From V1-33 sp964523105 (lineage in GTDB: Bacteria > Verrucomicrobiota > Verrucomicrobiia > Verrucomicrobiales > V1-33), in assembly GCA_964523105.1 (NCBI GenBank), contig CAZFZN010000012.1:62001-126000 (forward strand): 64,000 nucleotides of DNA, in the 5' to 3' direction. Numbering within the stretch: position 1 is the first letter of the stretch; each line of letters begins with the position of its first letter. Under the pieces are notes generated by a model, which was given only the letters and a program-made list of their open reading frames with translations, searched no databases and was not told the DNA's origin. The position numbers were made by a program, and so were the translations under genes. Below are positions 51,280 through 59,145 of the stretch, in pieces.

Positions 51280-53124
51280 ATGATTCGCCTGCTGTTCAGT
51301 TTTTTGCTTTTCTCCTCCGTCTTCGTGTCCGCGGCGGAGCGGCCGAACGTGCTTTGGATCACCAGTGAGGACAACGGCCCGCAACTCGGATGCTACGGCG
51401 ACCCGTTTGCGGACACTCCGAATCTGGACCGGCTGGCGGCGCGCGGGCTGCGCTACAACAAGGCGTGGAGCGTGGCCCCGGTCTGCGCACCGGCCCGCAC
51501 CGCGATCATCACGGGCATTTATCCCTCGTCCTCGGGAGCGCTGCACATGCGGAGCGAAGTGCGGCTGCCGGAGTGCGTGAAGCTGTTTCCGGTATCGCTG
51601 CGGGAGGCGGGCTATTACTGCACCAACAACGCCAAGGAGGATTACAATCTCGAGAACGCGGGCAAAGTGTGGGACGAGTCGTCAGGCAAAGCGCACTGGC
51701 GAAACCGCGCCGCCGGTCAGCCGTTCTTCGCCGTCTTCAATTTCACCACCACTCACGAAAGCCAGGTGCGGAAGCGCCCGCACACCGCCGTGCACGACCC
51801 TGCCAAAGTGCCGCTGCCGCCCTACTGGCCGGATGTGCCGGAGGTGCGGCAGGACTGGGCGCAGTACCACGACAATATGACGCGCATGGACCGGCAGGCG
51901 GGCGATGTGCTCGACGCGCTGGAAAAGGACGGGCTCGCCGGGGACACGATCGTTTTCTATTTCGGCGACCACGGTCCGGGCCTGCCGCGCTGCAAGCGGA
52001 CGCCCTGCAATTCCGGCCTGCGCGTGCCGCTCATCGTGCATTTTCCTGACAAATGGCGGAAACTCGCTCCCCGCGGCTACGAAGCGGGCGGCGCGAGCGA
52101 CCGGCTGGTGAGTTTTGTGGATTTGGCTCCAACCCTGCTGAGCCTGGCCGGGCTGCCGGTGCCCTCGTGGATGCAGGGCCGGGCGTTTGCCGGTCCGGCG
52201 GCCACACCCGATCCGGATTTCATCTACGGCATGCGGGACCGGATGGACGAACGTTATGATCCCGTGCGGTCGGTCCGCGATCAGCGCTATGTTTATCTCA
52301 GGAATTATTTTCCGCACCGCCCGGCCGGCCAGCGCAATGCCTACATGTTCGAGACCCCCACGACGCGGGTGTGGCACGAGCTTTTTCTGGCGGGCAAACT
52401 GAGCGGGGTGCAGAGTGCCTTCTGGCAGCCGCATCCGGCGGAGGAACTCTACGATTTGGAATCCGATCCTCACGAGACGGTCAATCTGGCGACGGACGCC
52501 GCGCATCGCACGGCTTTGGAAAAACTGCGTGCAGCCCATGTGGCCCACGAGCGCAGCGTGCGCGATGTCTGTCTGCTGCCGGAGGCGGAAATGCTGCGGC
52601 GCGCCGGCACCAGCGCACCCTACGACATGGGGCATGACGACAGCCGGTTTCCGCTCGAGGCGGTGCTGCGCACGGCGCAGCGTGCTTCTTCCCAGAATCC
52701 ACGGGACCTCGGGGAATTGCGCGATGCCTTGAATGCCGCCGATCCCGCCGTGCGGTGGTGGGCGGTGATGGGGCACCTGATGCACGGACGCGAAGCGGTC
52801 GAGGCCGGCGCAGAGCGGCTCAGTGCGCGGCTCCGGGATGAGAACGCCAGCGTGCGCATCGCGGCGGCGGAAGTGCTGGCCAACTACGGACCGGAGCCCA
52901 ATTCCGCGGTGGAGCAGCTCATCACGGCCTCCGATCTGCGGCAAAACGATTACTACGACGTCGTGCGCGCGCTCAATGCGCTCGACGATCAGCGCGAAAT
53001 GCTGACCCCGGCGCAGCGCAACCGGATTGCGGCTCTGCCCGGCACCCGGGCGGGACAGAGCAAGCGCACGGGAGATTACGTGATGCGTCTGCAGGAGCAC
53101 ATCGCCAGCGCGCAGGGGCAGTGA
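51280..53124 (+). CDS. Secreted sulfatase with C-terminal HEAT-like repeats
   Basis: This 614-aa protein starts at ATG 51280 with a signal peptide (LLFSFLLFSSVFVSAAE). The FGly motif is CAPAR (C69-R73), and ITGIYPSSSGA follows. Metal-site WITSEDNGP, GHLGxD-like FYFGDHGPGLPR and the sulfatase core up to about residue 440 are intact. The C-terminal 170 residues carry HEAT-like helices (ALNAADPAVRWWAVMGHLMH and RLRDENASVRIAAAEVLANY), which is a common fusion in Verrucomicrobia and Planctomycetes. The role is desulfation of glycans in the periplasm. The upstream frame (to 51100) overlaps the pseudogene and is not used. It is followed by clpX with a 105-bp gap. Confidence 0.93.
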   Translation: MIRLLFSFLLFSSVFVSAAERPNVLWITSEDNGPQLGCYGDPFADTPNLDRLAARGLRYNKAWSVAPVCAPARTAIITGIYPSSSGALHMRSEVRLPECVKLFPVSLREAGYYCTNNAKEDYNLENAGKVWDESSGKAHWRNRAAGQPFFAVFNFTTTHESQVRKRPHTAVHDPAKVPLPPYWPDVPEVRQDWAQYHDNMTRMDRQAGDVLDALEKDGLAGDTIVFYFGDHGPGLPRCKRTPCNSGLRVPLIVHFPDKWRKLAPRGYEAGGASDRLVSFVDLAPTLLSLAGLPVPSWMQGRAFAGPAATPDPDFIYGMRDRMDERYDPVRSVRDQRYVYLRNYFPHRPAGQRNAYMFETPTTRVWHELFLAGKLSGVQSAFWQPHPAEELYDLESDPHETVNLATDAAHRTALEKLRAAHVAHERSVRDVCLLPEAEMLRRAGTSAPYDMGHDDSRFPLEAVLRTAQRASSQNPRDLGELRDALNAADPAVRWWAVMGHLMHGREAVEAGAERLSARLRDENASVRIAAAEVLANYGPEPNSAVEQLITASDLRQNDYYDVVRALNALDDQREMLTPAQRNRIAALPGTRAGQSKRTGDYVMRLQEHIASAQGQ

Positions 53125-53229
53125 ACGGAGCTGCGCGGCGGATTATGCCGCCGCAGGACGGTGCGTTTCAGCCCTGGCATTCTGCCGCGGAATGGATTTT
53201 AATGGCGGCCATTCCCACCGAACTCCTTC

Positions 53230-54540
53230 ATGGCCCGCCCCACTCATCTCACCATGTGCTCCTTCTGCGGAAAGAGTCATTCTGAAGTTCGCAAGCTCAT
53301 CGCCGGCCCCGGGGTTTACATCTGCGACACCTGCATCGGCGTCTGCAAAGACATCCTCGACAAGGAACTGGGCGGCGAGGAGGAGGAGCCGCTGCCGCCG
53401 CTGCCAAAACTGAACGTGCCGCGCCCCGGGGAAATTTTTCGGCACCTGGAGGATTACGTGATTGGACAGGAGCACGCCAAGAAGGTGCTCAGCGTGGCCG
53501 TGCACAACCACTATCGCCGCGTGCAGCAGAAGATGGAGGAGGATGAGCACGGCTCGCCGTTCCAGCGCGCGGCGCAGAAATACCCCGATGTCGAGATCGA
53601 GAAAAGCAACGTGCTCCTGCTCGGCCCCACCGGATGCGGCAAGACACTGCTGGCCCGCACCCTCGCGCGCATGCTCGGCGTGCCGTTTTCCATCGCGGAC
53701 GCCACGACCCTGACGGAAGCGGGCTACGTCGGTGAAGATGTCGAGAACATCATCCTGCGGCTGCTCCAGGCATCGGATTACGACGTGCGGCGCGCTGAGA
53801 TGGGCATTGTGTACATCGATGAAATCGACAAGATAGGCAGAAAGTCGGACAATGTCAGCATCACGCGCGACGTGAGCGGCGAAGGCGTGCAGCAGGCGCT
53901 GCTGAAAATTCTTGAAGGCACGGTCTGCAATGTGCCGCCGCAGGGCGGCCGCAAGCATCCGCAGCAGGAGTACATCCAGGTGAACACGCAGCACATCCTC
54001 TTCATCTGCGGCGGCGCTTTCACCGGGCTGGAGCAGATCATCAACCGCCGCGTGGGCCGCAACATCATGGGATTCGCGCACATGGAGGAAAACCGCGCCC
54101 GGGCCGCGGAAATGCGTGACTGCGCCATTCTGCGCAAGGTGCAGCCGGAGGATCTCGTCAGTTTCGGACTCATTCCGGAATTCATCGGGCGCCTCCCCGT
54201 CTTCAGCACCCTCGAACCGCTCACCGAAGAGGATCTCGTGCGCGTGCTCACCGAGCCGAAGAACTCCCTCATCCGCCAGTACAACAAAATGCTGTCGCTC
54301 GACGGCGTGGAACTTCAGGTGACGAGGGATGGACTCCAGGCCATTGCCGCCGCCGCCATCAAGCGCGGCACCGGAGCGCGCGGACTTCGTTCCATTTTCG
54401 AGGAACTCATGCTTGATGTGATGTTCGAGATCCCGGGCCGCGAGGATGTGAAGAGCGTCGTCATCAACCGCGCGGTGGTCGAATCCGGACGCGCGCCGGT
54501 GGTGAAGCGCATCAAGCGCCGCACCGCGGATGCCGCGTAG
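53230..54540 (+). CDS. clpX: ATP-dependent Clp protease ATP-binding subunit ClpX
   Basis: This 436-aa AAA+ unfoldase hands substrates to ClpP. The N-terminal zinc domain has C10, C13, C32 and C35 (MCSFCGKS and YICDTC). Walker A is LLGPTGCGKTLLA, Walker B GIVYIDEIDKIG, sensor/arginine-finger region NTQHILFICGGAF and LIPEFIGRLP. The ClpP-binding IGF loop appears as MGF in RNIMGFAHMEEN, a conservative change. No clpP or tig gene is adjacent, in contrast to many bacteria. It is convergent with the GH43 pseudogene. Confidence 0.97.
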   Translation: MARPTHLTMCSFCGKSHSEVRKLIAGPGVYICDTCIGVCKDILDKELGGEEEEPLPPLPKLNVPRPGEIFRHLEDYVIGQEHAKKVLSVAVHNHYRRVQQKMEEDEHGSPFQRAAQKYPDVEIEKSNVLLLGPTGCGKTLLARTLARMLGVPFSIADATTLTEAGYVGEDVENIILRLLQASDYDVRRAEMGIVYIDEIDKIGRKSDNVSITRDVSGEGVQQALLKILEGTVCNVPPQGGRKHPQQEYIQVNTQHILFICGGAFTGLEQIINRRVGRNIMGFAHMEENRARAAEMRDCAILRKVQPEDLVSFGLIPEFIGRLPVFSTLEPLTEEDLVRVLTEPKNSLIRQYNKMLSLDGVELQVTRDGLQAIAAAAIKRGTGARGLRSIFEELMLDVMFEIPGREDVKSVVINRAVVESGRAPVVKRIKRRTADAA

Positions 54541-54567
54541 TCTGCTGCCTCGCGCAGGGCGCGCGGA

Positions 54568-55431
54568 TCAGCGGTCTTCCGCAGAACACTGCGGCCAGCC
54601 GTCTTCACTCCATGTCAGGGGCACCATGCGCAGACGGCTGCGGCCGTTGAACTCGCGGTCGTAGTAGTGGTGCACCAGCCATTGCCTGCCGTGCTGTTCG
54701 TAAATGGAAGCGCGCCCCGGGCCGATCCAGCGGTCTTCACTGGCCAGCACCAGTTGCCGCCGCGCTCCCGCAGGCCGGTGCCGTTTTTGTCAACGCAGGG
54801 GCCGGTGATGGAACGGTTTCGCCCTGCACGGATTTCACAGGTGCTGTTCATGCCGCGGCAGCACAGGCCCCAGTTCAGAGAGAGATAGTAATAACCGCCG
54901 TGCCTGCAGAGAAACGGCGCCTCGATCTCCGGTGCGGACGCGAGATGCACCGGTGCCTCCCGGGGATTCCTGAGCAGACCGGAGGCGGGTTCGAACTCGA
55001 CCAGAAAATGCCGTCCCGGAAGGAGCCGAACGTCATCCACAGTCTTTCGTCGCCGCGGAACACCGCGGGGTCGATGGCCGGCGAGTTCTTTCCAAAGGTC
55101 CAGACGGAGTAATAAACGAACCACTTGTCGCCCGCGCGAATCACATCCGGCGCCCACAGGTGGCCGCGGTTGCCGGGAATTTTCCCTCCTCGAAGACACG
55201 TCCTTCGCGCAGCCATTTGCCGTCGCGTTCCCGCATCAGGGAGACACCCGCCCCTGTGTTGAAGAAACGCCGCACGCCGTCGACGGTGATGAGAGTGGAC
55301 GGATCGTGAACCTTCTCCGCGTCGCGCTGACGAAACGGCGCGCCCTGCGCAGGCGGGCTTTCCTGGGCGCGGCAAACAGAGACCACTGGCAGGATGCAGA
55401 GGCAGAAGGCGAGGTGCCGGGGGAGTTGCAT
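54568..55431 (-). pseudogene. Glycoside hydrolase family 43 gene with three frameshifts
   Basis: The gene starts at ATG 55431 with a signal peptide (LAFCLCILPVVSVCRAQ). It reads through VHDPSTLITVDGVRRFFNTG to about 55185, shifts frame, continues with GHLWAPDVIRAGDKWFVYYS and AIDPAVFRGDERLWMTFGSF to about 55010, then shifts again to LVEFEPASGLLRNP, EIEAPFLCRHGGYYYLSLNW and NSTCEIRAGRNRSI to about 54755. It shifts a third time to SEDRWIGPGRASIYEQHGRQ and WLVHHYYDREFNGRSRLRMV, ending at TGA 54568. These are consecutive parts of a GH43 arabinanase-like beta-propeller (the DPS, HLWAPDV, GPG and HHYYD landmarks). No single frame spans it, so it is inactive unless the shifts are assembly errors. 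It would have cleaved arabinan-type glycans. Confidence 0.85.
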
Positions 55432-55658
55432 GCGGTCAGGCGGGGCGTCTCCGCGCGGCGGGTAATCCGGCGGTAGTGACGGGATGCCGTGACTGCGAAC
55501 GTCCGCCTGCAGGGCGCGGTGCGGCATGCGAACTTCAGGCGCCGGCCGGTGCATCAAGCAAAGCAGAGTGCTGAGGAGGAGAACCGCGGATGGACACTTG
55601 ATAAACCCGGAGCTGCGAATGAAGCCGGATTCACTCATGGAAAGAAACTCTCTGTGGC

Positions 55659-55906
55659 CACAACCTGCTGAGCATTGGTGATGATCCGAGTCCGTCCGTG
55701 GTTCAAATTCCTGAAAAAGAAAATAGAGAGGAGGCCAACCGCAGCCGACCGAAGGAAGACAGGCGAACATTTCATCTTAACTGATGAGCCAAATGGACAC
55801 TGATTCACACGGATTTACGCATGATTTCGGATTCATTCCCCGGAGGAGGATTCACGTGAACACAACTTGCTGGGTATCCGTGATCATCCAGGTCCATCCG
55901 TGGTTC
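55659..55906. repeat. Two diverged 46-bp direct repeats in a 508-bp gap
   Basis: The 508-bp gap 55432-55939 has no convincing gene. CACAACCTGCTGAGCATTGG (55659 onward, to 55704) and CACAACTTGCTGGGTATCCG (55861 onward, to 55906) align without gaps over 46 nt with nine mismatches. Both end with CCGTGGTTC. Between them is CACTGATTCACACGGATTT. Wording of the type 'CATCCGTGGTT' recurs in intergenic regions of Verrucomicrobia and Planctomycetes, so these may be copies of a dispersed repeat (from memory, not checked). Confidence 0.6.
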
Positions 55907-55939
55907 TATTTCCCTTTTAAGGTTAATTCCTTCTGATGT

Positions 55940-58900
55940 TCATTTCGATTTCGGGTCTTCCTCTGCCTCAAGCCGCTTCCAGTAGTTATTCTGATCCCAG
56001 TTGATTCGATTTGCATCCCCGGAAACCTCGCCGGATTTCAGGGCGTTGCGACGGCCGTCCTTGAAGTGTTCGATGTTGATCACACGGCCGCGCAACCTTC
56101 CCTCAGCTCTTGTCCAATGGCGTTTGACGAGTTCGTTGAGGCCGTCCGCCTCCACCTTGTGGCCCTGGTGGCGGATCGTGATTTCGCCGCCGTTCATATC
56201 CATCCAGCGGCCGCTGAGATCAAAGCCCGGGTATTTTTCACCGGGAGCCGGTGGCGCGGGGAATGGCGTGCCTTTCTCTCCAAACCTTCCGCCGACGATC
56301 AGCTTCAGCCGCTCGGCATCCAGGGCTGCGCGATGCAAAGTGAAGGCGTCGATCATGCCGGTGAACTGGGCCGGCTGCATGCCCGCGGGGTCATCCGGGG
56401 AGTGACGCGATTTGCCGAGGACGGTGCCGACGGCGGCGGGCTGGCGCGGTTCGTGGAGTTGCTTTCCCATTCCACTGCCGGCTATGGTTCCGTTGAGGAA
56501 GAGACGCAGCGCATTATTTTGATCGGCGGCGGCCGCGTCGAGGGCGAGTGCGACATGGTACCACTCGCCGGACTTTATGCCGGGCGCGCTGAGCCACGTC
56601 ATCCACCGCTTTTCCGCATCCTCCGCACTGTCATCCCATGCTCCCGCACGCAGCGTGCTTCCCTGCAGGTAGATGCACGAGCCGGTGGTGGATCCTCCAT
56701 CGTCCCAGAGGGTTCTTCCATGGGTCGTGTCATCGGTACCATCAGCCTTGAACCAGAAGGCGATGGTGAAGCTTGGTTTCCACAGGCGCGGATGGGAAGG
56801 AAGCTGGAAGCCCGCCCGCTCGCCCTCCACTCGCATCGCCCCTTCTCCTTCGATGCCAGGCTCCGCACCGACATCCGGACTCCCAAGAGTCGGTCCCGCG
56901 TAGGACATGTCAATCCTGCCGGGCAAATTCTGAAACCCGGAGCGCGCTGCATCCAGTTCCCGGCCCTGCACCCTATTGGGCATCACCGTTTCATCGAGGT
57001 CCCAGAGCACGGCACTTGCCGACGGGTGATATTCGATGGCGGGAGGCAGTTCCCGTGATACCACAAGCTGTCCGGGGTAAGCCTGGACAGCGAGTGCAGT
57101 GATCCGCATCTTCCCGCCGGAGACGCCGATGCCCATCGCTCCTGGCGGGACCGGGCAATCTGCGGGTCTGGCAAGGTCCGCGGGGTCGCCAGTCCATTTC
57201 AACCTTTCTTGGAGCGGGATCCGGCTGGTTTGGTTGCCGCTTTTCCTGGTAATGAGGAAGGCGGCGCCGAGTTTGCCGTCGCTGACCATCACCTGAACGC
57301 GAAACGGGATGCCCTTTTCGAACGACGGGATATCGACTCCTTCATCGCTGCCGCCGACGGCGTGGTTGGCCACGCTCGCACGGCCCTTCCTCCCGCCATC
57401 AAAACGAAGGAGGGCCGCCGAATCCTTGATCGGCACCAGGGCTTCTACAACACCTGTGGCGTCCGCCGACGGGACGAACTCCAGGGTGAATATATAGTCG
57501 CCCCCGGGCAGGACGGGCAATGCGAGCCACGCTCTCGAATCGTCAGCTGTTTCAATTTCGCCGGTCGTGGTGTCGAGTTGCCATTTGCCGCCGAGGCCGT
57601 CCTTTTTGTGATCGATGAGGCTAAGGACATCGAGTTCCGAATCCTGCTCCCGTCTTCCCATCATGTTCGCGAACAGGTCCTTCTTTTTCGGGCGGGTTGA
57701 ACCCGAGACATTAGGAGGCGGATCGGTGAGGCGCAGCGTCCCCTTCCGGGAAATGGTCGAACCGTCGCTCCCAAGGACTTCGACTTCGAAAGGAGCCTCG
57801 ATGGGTTCGGAGCCATAGGATTTCACGCTCAGTTCGCTGATGCCTTCGAGATTGAGTTCAAGGTTGTGGCGTTCGCTGAAGAGGACCGGCAAACCGGTTG
57901 GCACGCCTTCGACTTTTTCGAACCGCTCGTTGTCGCCCCGTCGGGCCAACATGGTTTTGGTTTTCCCGCTTTCCTTCCCGACCGCCAGGATTCCCGAGAG
58001 CAGGATCTGGCGGTCGCCGATCTTAACCGGGCGGTCGTCAACATTGGCAATGACGGTCGCGTCCGGGAGCTTTGCCTCAATCCTCAGGCGGAGCGGTGGT
58101 GCGCCGGCCGGCTTCTCGATCAGCGGAGCCGACACGCGGAAACGGCCGTTCTGCAGCGAGGCCGGGAACGAGCGGCGTTTCCCGCCCGGTCCGCCGATAT
58201 GCAGGGTGACCACGGTCTTGTCAGGAAGTCGGGCGGTAGGCAGCAGTTCAATTTCGAAAGCCTGGCTGGCGTAGCGCTCGCTGAATGGAACATTGGCCGG
58301 GTACAGGGCGATGACCGGTCCGCTAACAAGTGCCATGACCCGATCGGCCGGGATGGCAAAGTTGATGCCGGCCCCCCTGACGCTTGAGACAACTACTCCC
58401 ACCACCGATCCGTCGGGGGTAATCATCGGGCCGCCTGAGTTGCCGGGATTGGTAGAGGCATCATACTGAATTTGAGTAAGGCGCTCGCGGCTCCTCTCGA
58501 GACGGCTGATCTTGCCGCTGTTGATGCTGATCGATGGATAGTCCTGGCCGTCTGCCGCCAACCGCTGGCCGAACGGGTATCCCAGCACGGCGATGGGTGA
58601 CAGCTCCGCCAGTTTCGCGTCCCGGGCGCTTTTCAGTTCCAGGGGTTCGATCGGGATATCCGACTCCGTCTTCAGGAGGGCCAGGTCGTCGTCCTCCGAG
58701 ACGAGCGCAATCCTGGCCTCGATGACTTTCTCCTCATCCTCGCCCGAGTGGAGAACCAGCTTGACCGGCTCTCCGGAAGGCACGCTTTCAATCACGTGGC
58801 GATTCGTAACGAAGAGGCCGCAGCGATGGATCAGAAAGGCACTGCCGCTTCCACCCCGGCCCGCATCGACAAGCACCGTCGCCGCCTTGGATCGCTTTAC

Positions 58901-59008
58901 CGTGGCTGGAGCAATTTCGGCAGCGTTTCCGGATGAGGTGGCGAGGGGCACGGCCGGAATCATCAACAAGAGACAGGACGCAAGTCTGTGGGAGCGCGAA
59001 TTCCTCAT
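55940..59008 (-). CDS. Secreted trypsin/HtrA-like serine protease with LamG-type domain
   Basis: This 1022-aa protein has an N-terminal signal (LASCLLLMIPAVPLATSS). A chymotrypsin-fold protease follows (about 35-235) with H71 (FVTNRHVIE), D108 (EDDDLALLK) and S191 (PGNSGGPM); the triad is intact. The middle (about 240-620) consists of uncharacterised beta-rich parts. At about 735-905 there is a LamG/concanavalin-like unit (FTIAFWFKADGTDDTTHG, GEWYHVALALDAAA, ALRLFLNGTIAGSG and VLGKSRHS). The C-terminal 100 residues hold GFDLSGRWMDMNGGEITIRH. No PDZ was noticed, unlike HtrA. The function is periplasmic or secreted proteolysis tied to glycan binding (inference). It is alone between the repeat-rich gap and priA. 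Confidence 0.9.
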   Translation of the reverse strand: MRNSRSHRLASCLLLMIPAVPLATSSGNAAEIAPATVKRSKAATVLVDAGRGGSGSAFLIHRCGLFVTNRHVIESVPSGEPVKLVLHSGEDEEKVIEARIALVSEDDDLALLKTESDIPIEPLELKSARDAKLAELSPIAVLGYPFGQRLAADGQDYPSISINSGKISRLERSRERLTQIQYDASTNPGNSGGPMITPDGSVVGVVVSSVRGAGINFAIPADRVMALVSGPVIALYPANVPFSERYASQAFEIELLPTARLPDKTVVTLHIGGPGGKRRSFPASLQNGRFRVSAPLIEKPAGAPPLRLRIEAKLPDATVIANVDDRPVKIGDRQILLSGILAVGKESGKTKTMLARRGDNERFEKVEGVPTGLPVLFSERHNLELNLEGISELSVKSYGSEPIEAPFEVEVLGSDGSTISRKGTLRLTDPPPNVSGSTRPKKKDLFANMMGRREQDSELDVLSLIDHKKDGLGGKWQLDTTTGEIETADDSRAWLALPVLPGGDYIFTLEFVPSADATGVVEALVPIKDSAALLRFDGGRKGRASVANHAVGGSDEGVDIPSFEKGIPFRVQVMVSDGKLGAAFLITRKSGNQTSRIPLQERLKWTGDPADLARPADCPVPPGAMGIGVSGGKMRITALAVQAYPGQLVVSRELPPAIEYHPSASAVLWDLDETVMPNRVQGRELDAARSGFQNLPGRIDMSYAGPTLGSPDVGAEPGIEGEGAMRVEGERAGFQLPSHPRLWKPSFTIAFWFKADGTDDTTHGRTLWDDGGSTTGSCIYLQGSTLRAGAWDDSAEDAEKRWMTWLSAPGIKSGEWYHVALALDAAAADQNNALRLFLNGTIAGSGMGKQLHEPRQPAAVGTVLGKSRHSPDDPAGMQPAQFTGMIDAFTLHRAALDAERLKLIVGGRFGEKGTPFPAPPAPGEKYPGFDLSGRWMDMNGGEITIRHQGHKVEADGLNELVKRHWTRAEGRLRGRVINIEHFKDGRRNALKSGEVSGDANRINWDQNNYWKRLEAEEDPKSK

Positions 59009-59145
59009 TCCGCCTGACTGGCAGGCCGCAATGATCCCGTCAATAATAATATTTGGCAGCGGCCTCCTGCGGTTCAGGTAGTGGAGGAATAACTGAATCC
59101 GGAAAGCGGGAGATCAGCTTGTTCCCCGCAGGCTTTGGCAGGGTA

